The translations under genes and the position numbers were made by a program. From Elusimicrobia bacterium RIFCSPHIGHO2_02_FULL_57_9 (GTDB taxonomy: Bacteria > Elusimicrobiota > Elusimicrobia > UBA1565 > UBA9628), in the NCBI GenBank assembly GCA_001800015.1, contig MGUO01000292.1, positions 908 through 15,467 of the forward strand: a stretch of DNA of 14,560 nucleotides, written 5' to 3'. The stretch's first letter is position 1; every line of letters starts with the position of its first letter. The notes under the pieces are model-generated. The model did not search any database. It was not told the DNA's origin and worked only from the letters and a program-made list of their open reading frames with translations. Shown here in pieces: positions 7,412 through 13,440 of this stretch.

Positions 7412-8699
7412 TTTGCGCGAAAAATATATCATCCCTTTCGGTGGAATCGGACCGCTCTATTCCAAACCCATCTCGATCGTCAAGGGACGGATGCAGTTTG
7501 TCTTTGATGAGAAGGGCAAAAAATATTTGGACGCTTTCGCGGGCGTGGCCACGGTTTCCATCGGCCATTCCCATCCCCATTTCGTCAAAAAGCTCACCGA
7601 GCAAATCGGCCAATACCTGCACACCCCGTCGCTTTACCTGCACCCCTCTTTGGGCGTTTATGCGCAAAGATTGATAAAAAAAGTTCAGTCCGCCAACCCT
7701 CAACTCGCAACCTGCTTTTTCACCAATTCAGGATCCGAAGCCAATGAATTAGCTGCGATCATCGCGAAAAACTACACGGGCAGCCATGAATTTATCGCCC
7801 TGGGCCATTCTTATCATGGCCGCACCCTCATGACCATGGCTTTGACCGGCCAATCCAATTGGAGGCATTCGCTTCCTTATCCCACGGGCGTGCATTTCGC
7901 GCCGGCTAACTATACTTATCGCCGGCCGCAAGGCCTGACGCCGCGCCAATTCTCCCAGCGTTGCGTGGATGAGCTTGAATCCGTGATCAAGACCTCAACG
8001 AGCGGGAAAATCGCGGGCTTTTATGCCGAACCCATCAACGGCGTCGGCGGCGTGATTACCCCCGAGCCGGAGTATTTCCCGTCGGCCTATGCTATCGTTA
8101 AAAAATATAACGGCCTGTTCATCGCCGATGAAGTGCAAACCGGCGTGGGACGCACCGGAAAACATTTTCTGGGCATCGAAAAGTGGGGGGTGCGACCGGA
8201 CATCGTGACCATGGCCAAGGGCCTAGGCAACGGTTACCCCATAGGGGCCGTCATTACTACGCGCAAAATCGCGGATTCAGTGAAAGGCAAGCTGCATTAC
8301 AACACCTTCGGCGGCTCGCCCGCGCAGATGGCGGCTGCGGGAGCGGTGTTGGATGTTTTAGAGCAAGAGAAACTCGCTGAAAACGCGCACGTCGTAGGAA
8401 GCTATTTGATTTCTCAGCTTGAGAAATTAGCCGAGCGTTCGCCTTATGTGGGAGAGGCTCGGGGCAGGGGCTTTATGATCGGCGTGGAAATGGTCAAGGA
8501 CAAAAAAAGCAAGGAACCAGCCTGCGAACTCACCATGCGCCTGCTTGAGTCCTGCAAGGATCAGGGTCTTCTCATCGGCAAGGGCGGCATGGCCGGCAAC
8601 GTGCTGCGCATCAAGCCTCCGCTTTGTCTCAACAAAAAGGACGCGGATTTTATCGTTGAAACCTTGGATCAGTCTTTGCGGCAGACTGCAAAAACTTAA
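7398..8699 (+). CDS. AGXT2-like class III aminotransferase (beta-alanine / 3-aminoisobutyrate type)
   Basis: A 433-residue PLP-dependent class III aminotransferase. Cofactor motifs are complete: SGSEAN near 111-116, SYHGRT near 138-143, IADEVQTG with D244 and Q247, and the Schiff-base lysine K274 in TMAKGLGNG. The N-terminus GPLYSKPISIVKG and DAFAGVATVSIGHSHP are close to the AGXT2 / (R)-3-amino-2-methylpropionate-pyruvate family, which moves the amino group of beta-alanine or 3-aminoisobutyrate to pyruvate or glyoxylate. This fits the operon, supplying the semialdehyde for the aldehyde dehydrogenase two genes upstream. I chose the ATG at 7398, after GGGAGA, because the longer frame runs back through the membrane-protein gene. 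It overlaps that gene by 14 nt and the convergent CoA-transferase by 50 nt. Exact substrate and amino acceptor remain inference. Confidence 0.9.
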   Translation: MKKRDLREKYIIPFGGIGPLYSKPISIVKGRMQFVFDEKGKKYLDAFAGVATVSIGHSHPHFVKKLTEQIGQYLHTPSLYLHPSLGVYAQRLIKKVQSANPQLATCFFTNSGSEANELAAIIAKNYTGSHEFIALGHSYHGRTLMTMALTGQSNWRHSLPYPTGVHFAPANYTYRRPQGLTPRQFSQRCVDELESVIKTSTSGKIAGFYAEPINGVGGVITPEPEYFPSAYAIVKKYNGLFIADEVQTGVGRTGKHFLGIEKWGVRPDIVTMAKGLGNGYPIGAVITTRKIADSVKGKLHYNTFGGSPAQMAAAGAVLDVLEQEKLAENAHVVGSYLISQLEKLAERSPYVGEARGRGFMIGVEMVKDKKSKEPACELTMRLLESCKDQGLLIGKGGMAGNVLRIKPPLCLNKKDADFIVETLDQSLRQTAKT

Positions 8700-9711
8700 T
8701 CGCCTCGATTAAGGTATAAACCGGGGTCACGCAGACATCCTTGTCTTTGAGGCGATCTTCCCATTGCGCCAGGGTCGCCGAGGAAAATGCCCGCTCCAAT
8801 TCCGCAATCAGCCGGGAGGCGTTGGCCATCGGATCATCCGCCAGATCGCGGATTGCGCAAAGACCCAAGAGGTCCAGAAGGGCGATCGCAAAGCCCTTTT
8901 CTACCGCGGCCACCGCGATTTTGCGGCCGTCCTGCGTGTCGTAGAGGCGGTAAAAGGGCTGAGCCCCAACCCACCATTGCGAGCTTTTGCCGGGATCCTC
9001 GCCGGTCGAGCGCAAATAGCCTAAGGGGAGGCTCAGCCAGGAGTGCAGCGTATCCGCCAAGGAGATGCGCACATGGCGGCCCTTGCCCGTTTTCTGGAGC
9101 TCGAGAAGAGCCGCCAGAATTCCCGAGACTCCGGCCATGCTGCCGGCTAAATCGCCGACTTGAGCGGAAGGAAAAGCGATGCGCCCCTCTGAATTGCCCA
9201 GTCCCAAAAAGCCGCTGGCAGCCAAGAAATTCAAATCGTGCGCGGCCTTGCGCCGCCAAGGGCCAGCGGGGTTATAGCCGGTTAAGGAGCAATAGATTAA
9301 GCGCGGGTAGAGCTTGCGCAGTTGCGCAAAGCCCAAGCCGATGCGGTCCATCAGCCCGGGCCGGAAACCCTCCACTAAAACATCCGACTGTTTGAGCATC
9401 TTATGCAGCCGTTTAAGTCCCGCGGGCTTGCGGAAATCAAAACTTAGGGTTTTCTTGCCCTGGTTAACCATCCAATACGTGGCCCCAACCCCGTCGATTT
9501 TAGGAGGAAGCTCCCGGGCCAAATCCCCGAAATAGGGAAGTTCCACGCGCGTAACCTTGCAGCCCATGTCGGCAAGAATCTGTGTCGCGTAGGGGCCGGG
9601 GAGCAATTTGCTAAAATCCAGGATACGGAATCGGGAAAAGCCGGAGAAAGGAATTCCGATGCCGCCTAAGGGTCTGCCGGGAAGGATTGGTTTGGGCTTT
9701 CGCACCGCCAT
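8650..9711 (-). CDS. CaiB/BaiF family III CoA-transferase or AMACR-like racemase, short C-terminus
   Basis: A 353-residue member of the family III CoA-transferase / alpha-methylacyl-CoA racemase superfamily. Visible motifs are LLPGPYATQILADMG near 36-50, VNQGKKTLSFD, EGFRPGLMDRIGLG near 114-127, AAHDLNFLAASG with D159 at the catalytic aspartate position, and VAAVEKGF with E271 where the racemases have a conserved glutamate. The HD pair resembles the racemase branch more than formyl-CoA transferase. The product ends about 20 residues after CVTPVYTLIEA, where relatives usually continue for some 40-60 residues, so it looks truncated where it runs into the convergent aminotransferase. About 27 extra residues precede the usual N-terminus. 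It could activate or epimerise an acyl-CoA, perhaps (methyl)malonyl-CoA given its neighbours, but that is speculation. It is divergent from rocD. Confidence 0.82.
   Translation of the reverse strand: MAVRKPKPILPGRPLGGIGIPFSGFSRFRILDFSKLLPGPYATQILADMGCKVTRVELPYFGDLARELPPKIDGVGATYWMVNQGKKTLSFDFRKPAGLKRLHKMLKQSDVLVEGFRPGLMDRIGLGFAQLRKLYPRLIYCSLTGYNPAGPWRRKAAHDLNFLAASGFLGLGNSEGRIAFPSAQVGDLAGSMAGVSGILAALLELQKTGKGRHVRISLADTLHSWLSLPLGYLRSTGEDPGKSSQWWVGAQPFYRLYDTQDGRKIAVAAVEKGFAIALLDLLGLCAIRDLADDPMANASRLIAELERAFSSATLAQWEDRLKDKDVCVTPVYTLIEAIKFLQSAAKTDPRFQR
8690..8713 (-). terminator. Terminator-like hairpin on the - strand
   Basis: Perfect 8-bp arms CTTAATCG and CGATTAAG (8695-8702 and 8706-8713) with a 3-nt loop are followed on the - strand by five T (8694-8690). 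This is the form of a weak intrinsic terminator for leftward transcription. It is oddly placed, inside the last codons of the CoA-transferase (about 12-18 codons before its stop), and it also covers the stop codon of the rightward aminotransferase. The stem is AT-rich, so efficiency is uncertain. Confidence 0.4.
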
Positions 9712-9726
9712 AGGACGAGTATACCA

Positions 9727-10926
9727 TTGAACGCCGAGGCTGAGAAGTATCGTGCGCTGGATTTAAAATACGGAGCGCAAAACTATGCCCCGCTTCCCGT
9801 TGTTCTTCGGAGGGGGAAGGGAGTCTTTGTCTGGGATATCGACGGCCGGCGCTATTTCGATATGCTTTCGGCCTACTCCGCCATGAATCAAGGGCACAAT
9901 CATCCTAAAATCGCGGCGGCGGCCAAGGCGCAAATGGGCAAGCTGACCCTGACCTCGCGCGCCTTCTACAATGATTTGTTGGGCCCGTTTCTTATGCGGC
10001 TTTGCGAATTGACCGGCCAAGACAAGGCCATTCTCATGAACTCAGGCGCCGAAGCCGTGGAAACCGCGATCAAGGCCATGCGGCTTTGGGGATACCGAAA
10101 AAAAAGCATCCCGGCCGGCCAAGCTGAAATTATCGTCTGCGAAGGAAATTTCCATGGACGCACCACCACCATCGTGGGGTTTTCTTCAGATCCTGATTCT
10201 TACGAGGATTTCGCGCCCGCCACCCCGGGATTTAAAAAGATCCCTTACGGCTCTCAAGAAGCACTCGAAACAGCCATAACCCCGAATACCTGCGGCTTTC
10301 TAGTCGAGCCTATTCAGGGGGAAGCCGGGGTTGTCATCCCGCCTACCGGCTATCTCAAGAAAGCGCGCGAGCTTTGCGCCAAAAACAACGTGCTTTTTTG
10401 CGCCGATGAAATCCAAACCGGCCTGGGACGCTGCGGAAAAATGTTCTGCCTCGACTATGAGGGGATCAGGCCGGACCTCATTATCCTGGGCAAGGCTTTA
10501 TCCGGAGGCTTTTATCCGATCTCCGCGGTCTGCTCGCGGCAAGACGTGCTCGGCCTATTTAGGCCCGGCACGCATGGCAGCACTTTCGGAGCAAACCCCT
10601 TGGCCTGCGCCATTGGCCAAGCCGCTCTGGATGTGATTATTAAGGAGAAACTGCCCGCTAAAGCCGCCCAAATAGGGGAATACTTTAAAACCGGTTTAGC
10701 CCGGCTCAAGCACCAAAAAATTAAGGAAGTGCGCGGCAAAGGCCTGCTCCTGGCTTTGGAATTCTCTTCCAAAGCCAGGCCCTTCTGTGAAATCCTTTTA
10801 AAGAACGGAGTTCTGGCGAAGGATACTCATCACTCAACCGTTCGTTTCGCCCCCCCCCTGATCATTACCAGCCGGCAAATAGACCAAGTCCTGGATCTCA
10901 TCGAGCAAGCCCTGGCGGAATTTTAG
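9727..10926 (+). CDS. rocD: Ornithine aminotransferase (ornithine-oxo-acid transaminase)
   Basis: A 399-residue class III aminotransferase closely resembling RocD/OAT, which converts ornithine and 2-oxoglutarate to glutamate 5-semialdehyde and glutamate. Family-specific features are KYGAQNYAPLPVVL at the N-terminus, DMLSAYSAMNQGHNHPKI, NSGAEAVETA, NFHGRT, CADEIQTGLGR with D227, and K256 in ILGKALSGG as PLP lysine. Y20, Y50 and R145 align with human OAT Y55, Y85 and R180, the ornithine-specificity residues, at a constant offset of 35. The only in-frame start near the family N-terminus is TTG at 9727; the next ATG is at codon 46 and would remove conserved sequence. AGGA at 9712-9715 is a possible but distant ribosome site. 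It stands alone with the permease gene 4 nt downstream, divergent from the CoA-transferase. Confidence 0.92.
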   Translation: MNAEAEKYRALDLKYGAQNYAPLPVVLRRGKGVFVWDIDGRRYFDMLSAYSAMNQGHNHPKIAAAAKAQMGKLTLTSRAFYNDLLGPFLMRLCELTGQDKAILMNSGAEAVETAIKAMRLWGYRKKSIPAGQAEIIVCEGNFHGRTTTIVGFSSDPDSYEDFAPATPGFKKIPYGSQEALETAITPNTCGFLVEPIQGEAGVVIPPTGYLKKARELCAKNNVLFCADEIQTGLGRCGKMFCLDYEGIRPDLIILGKALSGGFYPISAVCSRQDVLGLFRPGTHGSTFGANPLACAIGQAALDVIIKEKLPAKAAQIGEYFKTGLARLKHQKIKEVRGKGLLLALEFSSKARPFCEILLKNGVLAKDTHHSTVRFAPPLIITSRQIDQVLDLIEQALAEF

Positions 10927-10930
10927 TCTC

Positions 10931-11653
10931 ATGCCTGATCTGCTGACGTGGACCTGCCTCTTCCTGGCCGCTTTTTTAACTTCCATTTTATCCGGAGTCG
11001 CCGGATTCGGCGGGGCCATGATCTTTCTGCCGATTCTTGTCGCGGTATACGGCGCCCGCCCGGCGGTGCCCATTCTGACTGTTGCAGTGCTCCTGGGCAA
11101 CGCCTCGCGGGTTTACTTTAATCGCCGGGAACTGAATTTAAAGCTGGTAGCGCTGTTCTCGCTGGGCTCCATTCCCTTTGCCATGCTGGGCTCCTTGGTC
11201 TATGTCGCGCTTCCGGCCCTTTGGATCAAGAAGGCCATCGGCCTTTTTCTGTTAAGCAGCGTAGCCGCGCAGAAGCTCTATAAACCGCTGCGGATCGGCG
11301 ATTCGCGCATTTTCGTTCCGCTGGGAGCCGTCTCCGGTTTTCTCTCCGCGATTATCGGGGGAATAGGACCGTTCTCATCCCCTTTCTTTCTGGCCTATGG
11401 CCTCACCAAAGAGGCTTTCGTGGGAACAGAAGCCCTTTGCGCCGTAGGGATGCATCTGGCCAAGTCGGTTTCCTATCACCGGTTAAACGTCTTGGGTTGG
11501 CAGGAACTGCTCCCAGGCCTTGGTTTTGGAGTGGTCATGAGCCTGGGCTCCTATGCCGCTAAAAAGATCTTGGAAAGATTGTCTAGGGAACGCTTCCTGC
11601 TGATAGTGGAAACCCTGCTGGTTTTGATCGGGGCCTTGATGCTCATCGCCTAA
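10931..11653 (+). CDS. TauE/SafE family anion permease
   Basis: A 240-residue membrane protein of the TauE/SafE (YfcA-like) family. The duplicated signature is visible: SGVAGFGGAMIFLPIL near 21-36 in the first half and IIGGIGPFSSPFFLAYG near 138-154 in the second, with seven or eight hydrophobic helices overall. Members export or import sulfite, sulfonates or other organic anions; which one is not readable here. It starts 4 nt after rocD and is presumably co-transcribed with it. LLGNASRVYFNRRELNL near 56-72 is a normal family stretch, yet its DNA (11105-11127) recurs with one mismatch in the intergenic region before gabT. The 3' end faces the - strand mini-ORF, whose stop lies inside the last codons of this gene. 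Confidence 0.85.
   Translation: MPDLLTWTCLFLAAFLTSILSGVAGFGGAMIFLPILVAVYGARPAVPILTVAVLLGNASRVYFNRRELNLKLVALFSLGSIPFAMLGSLVYVALPALWIKKAIGLFLLSSVAAQKLYKPLRIGDSRIFVPLGAVSGFLSAIIGGIGPFSSPFFLAYGLTKEAFVGTEALCAVGMHLAKSVSYHRLNVLGWQELLPGLGFGVVMSLGSYAAKKILERLSRERFLLIVETLLVLIGALMLIA
11105..11127 (+). repeat. 23-nt repeat, copy inside the TauE gene
   Basis: This stretch, encoding most of SRVYFNRR in the permease, matches 13382-13404 at 22 of 23 bases with no gaps; the single difference is A at 11120 versus G at 13397. Upstream similarity extends weakly (CTCCT before a 9-nt gap). A match this long is very unlikely by chance in a 14.5-kb window. Confidence 0.8.
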
Positions 11654-11725
11654 GTAAAATGCCCCCCGCCACCAGTCCCACCAACATCCCCATGAGGGTA
11701 AAAATCAGTTTCTTAATAACTCCAT
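11643..11725 (-). CDS. Possible single-helix mini-protein with frame offset at its start
   Basis: On the - strand, AGGAGG (11738-11733) is followed after 7 nt by ATG (11725-11723), an ideal initiation site just downstream of the M28 peptidase gene. The ATG frame codes only MELLRN before a stop. One frame back, the same stretch is open and reads VIKKLIFTLMG then MLVGLVAGGILLRR and a stop at 11645-11643. That is a positively charged end, one hydrophobic helix with glycines spaced as in a glycine zipper, and an RR end: a classic small membrane protein. A single-base deletion (in the genome or the assembly) or a -1 ribosomal shift near AGAAAC would restore a peptide of about 27 residues. The function is unknown. 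Confidence 0.35.
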
Positions 11726-11732
11726 TTTAAAG

Positions 11733-11738
11733 CCTCCT
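11733..11738 (-). promoter_or_regulatory. Perfect Shine-Dalgarno for the mini-ORF
   Basis: AGGAGG on the - strand, 7 nt before an ATG. It is one of the two strongest ribosome sites in the window and argues that something is translated here, despite the apparent six-codon frame. Confidence 0.55.
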
Positions 11739-11745
11739 ATTGTAA

Positions 11746-13281
11746 TCAATTTATAATCAATCTTGGTGTTGTGAGGTCCGTGAGGGAGCGTTCCTCCACC
11801 GCCAGCCTCAGGAAATAATCAGCTTCGCCATGTCCGCGCGCTGCGACGGCGCGGTAGAATTTGGCGGCCTGTTCATACTTGCGCGCGGCCTCGGCGTGCC
11901 TGCCGCTGCGGGCCAGGGCCCGGGCCGCGATCAGCTCGTTGTAGCCTTTGAACCGAACATCGGCATCGAGCATCTCAGCTATTTGAAGTTTGGCCCTGAT
12001 CAGCTGTTGCCTGAGCATCGGGTCCGCGGTTTTGTAGGCGGCTCTATCGATTTGAGCGCGGACTTTGCGCAGCCCCGTAAAGTCTTCCTTGGCCGCGAGT
12101 TCAGGGACTTTCGCGTAGTCTGCCGCTCCAGAGACGAATGTGATTGCTTCGCGCTGGGGTTTCGAAGCGAGTTCCTTGAGGTTGGCGCGGCTAAGTCGCA
12201 GTACGTTTTTGTAATGGTCCAGCAGGAAGTTCGAGATATTGTCATTCTCGGAGTGGATCTTGCCGAATATATCCTCTTCGGTTCCTTGGAACAGCATGAG
12301 TGCGGGTATGCCGACGCGCCGGAAAAGAGTGTGGTCCGAGTCGCCGCCCCGGATTTCCTGGAGACTGGCCTCGATGCCTAATTTTCGCGCGATTTCCATG
12401 GCCATGTCCCGCAATTTCGGAGTCGTGCCGTTTTCAAGTATATAGAGCCCGGCGAGACCCTCGGTGTCGAGATTCTGCATGGCGTCGAATTTGCTCAGCT
12501 GGCTTGCGGGGAAGGCGTTAAGCCAAGCCCGTGACCCGACCAGGCCTTCTTCCTCGCGGGCGAAGTTGATGAAAACGATGGTGGCATCGGTCTCCACAGC
12601 GCGCAAGGCCTCATAGTCGTAGCGAACTGCCAGAGATCCCGAATAATTGTCTATGATCCCGTGACTGCCTCCTCCGACTCTGTCCATGTGGCCGCCATCG
12701 ATGACCTTGCGGTCCGTTTTCCCTTTCTTGACCACGTATATGTTGTTTTTACCAGGGGCGCCGGCGTTCTGTATGATCACGGTGTTGTATACATTCAGAG
12801 GAGGCGCTTCTCCTTCTTCCACATGGATCGGCGCGCCGGTGGCTCCGAGCTTTTGGAAATGCGCGATGACCTTCTTTTCACGTTCCGCGTTCGTAATGCC
12901 GCCTATATTTAGGTCTGACATTATCTGCTCATCGGAAGGGAAGCCCGGTTCCGCTGAGACGGCGGGCTCGGAGGCGGGGTTATCCCGCGGCAATCCTCCC
13001 TGGAAAATTTGCTCGGATTGTTCGATAAATTCGATTTCGTCCGCGGCGGAAGCGCCTAAGGGGGCGATTTGCCTGAGCTGTCCCAGCGCTTCTATTTGAC
13101 TACCGGCCTGCGCGCCGGGGGCGGGCCGCCCCTGATGTCGTAGCGGCGCTGAAACGGGGAGCGCCAGGCGCGGGTTGACGCGGTTATCTATGGCTTTATG
13201 AGAGGAAAGCCGGGCGCTCTGGGCCAATGAGGAGAAAAACAGCGGTAAAACAATGACAAATCGACGGGAAAATTTAGTCAT
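11746..13281 (-). CDS. Secreted M28-family zinc aminopeptidase-like protein
   Basis: A 511-residue secreted metallopeptidase of the M28 family. From the chosen ATG, residues 1-23 form a signal peptide (MTKFSRR, core FVIVLPLFFSSL, cleavage near AQS-A). An ATG 15 nt upstream (13296) is also possible; neither has a clear ribosome site. About 100 low-complexity residues follow, probably a propeptide or linker. The catalytic domain has the M28 metal ligands in order: H198 and D200 in GGHMDRV, D211 in DNYSGS, the EE pair at 243-244 in AREEEGLVGS, D272 in NLDTEG and H343 in KIHSENDN. The C-terminal 120 or so residues are helical and include a TPR-like segment, ARSGRHAEAARKYEQAAKFY. It likely removes N-terminal residues from peptides outside the inner membrane. 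It faces the TauE gene and is not part of the pyrimidine operon. Confidence 0.85.
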   Translation of the reverse strand: MTKFSRRFVIVLPLFFSSLAQSARLSSHKAIDNRVNPRLALPVSAPLRHQGRPAPGAQAGSQIEALGQLRQIAPLGASAADEIEFIEQSEQIFQGGLPRDNPASEPAVSAEPGFPSDEQIMSDLNIGGITNAEREKKVIAHFQKLGATGAPIHVEEGEAPPLNVYNTVIIQNAGAPGKNNIYVVKKGKTDRKVIDGGHMDRVGGGSHGIIDNYSGSLAVRYDYEALRAVETDATIVFINFAREEEGLVGSRAWLNAFPASQLSKFDAMQNLDTEGLAGLYILENGTTPKLRDMAMEIARKLGIEASLQEIRGGDSDHTLFRRVGIPALMLFQGTEEDIFGKIHSENDNISNFLLDHYKNVLRLSRANLKELASKPQREAITFVSGAADYAKVPELAAKEDFTGLRKVRAQIDRAAYKTADPMLRQQLIRAKLQIAEMLDADVRFKGYNELIAARALARSGRHAEAARKYEQAAKFYRAVAARGHGEADYFLRLAVEERSLTDLTTPRLIIN

Positions 13282-13322
13282 GAAGCAGTGTAGCATGGGA
13301 GCAGTAAGAACCCTGTGCGCCC

Positions 13323-13408
13323 AAAGACCTATCTTTACGAGGCTAAAAGACCCCCAAAATATGGGCCTTTTAGCCCTCCTATCGCGGGTTTACTTTGATC
13401 GCCGCGAT
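13323..13408. other. Three consecutive hairpins between the M28 peptidase gene and gabT
   Basis: Three inverted repeats follow one another: AAAGA/TCTTT (13323-13336, 4-nt loop); GGCTAAAAG/CTTTTAGCC (13341-13375), extended inside by CCC/GGG across one mismatch with a 9-nt loop; and ATCGCGG/CCGCGAT (13381-13408, 14-nt loop). None is followed by a T-run on either strand. They could be a structured leader for the leftward peptidase mRNA, an independent small RNA, or operators. The third one encloses the -35 box of the proposed gabT promoter. Confidence 0.5.
13382..13404 (+). repeat. 23-nt repeat, intergenic copy resembling the TauE gene
   Basis: This matches 11105-11127 at 22 of 23 bases in the same orientation. 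Read in the equivalent frame it gives SRVYFDRRDK and then a stop at 13412-13414. Just upstream, GCCCTCCTA resembles the TauE codons for VLL if three codons (GNA) are missing. It may be a relic of a second TauE-like gene or part of a dispersed element. Confidence 0.75.
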
Positions 13409-13423
13409 AAATAAGGCGATAAT
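13395..13423 (+). promoter_or_regulatory. Sigma-70-like promoter for gabT
   Basis: TTGATC at 13395-13400 (-35, four of six consensus bases) is separated by exactly 17 nt from GATAAT at 13418-13423 (-10, five of six). Transcription would begin near 13430, leaving only about 11 nt before the gabT ATG, with no Shine-Dalgarno in that space. The -35 box lies in the middle of the ATCGCGG/CCGCGAT inverted repeat, a natural place for a repressor. GCGATAA occurs twice (13404-13410 and 13416-13422). Confidence 0.55.
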
Positions 13424-13440
13424 CTGCTAATCTCTATCTT

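Noticed and set aside
8787..9395. 202-codon open frame on the + strand
   Set aside because: It is antisense to the CoA-transferase gene, which has clear family motifs. The product is an arginine- and proline-rich shadow without a ribosome site.
11743..11761. Direct repeat TAATCAAT spaced 11 nt
   Set aside because: It is short and AT-rich and lies over the last codons of the peptidase (RLIIN), so it is explained by codon content.
13374..13380. AGGAGGG on the - strand upstream of the peptidase gene
   Set aside because: No ATG, GTG or TTG lies at a usable distance downstream in an open frame, and the peptidase start is about 80-95 nt away. It is probably coincidental beside the hairpin.
13280..13414. 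44-codon ATG frame on the + strand ending in SRVYFDRRDK
   Set aside because: It starts antisense to the peptidase signal peptide, lacks a ribosome site and runs through the hairpins. I treat only its last part as meaningful, as a TauE-like relic and not as a gene.
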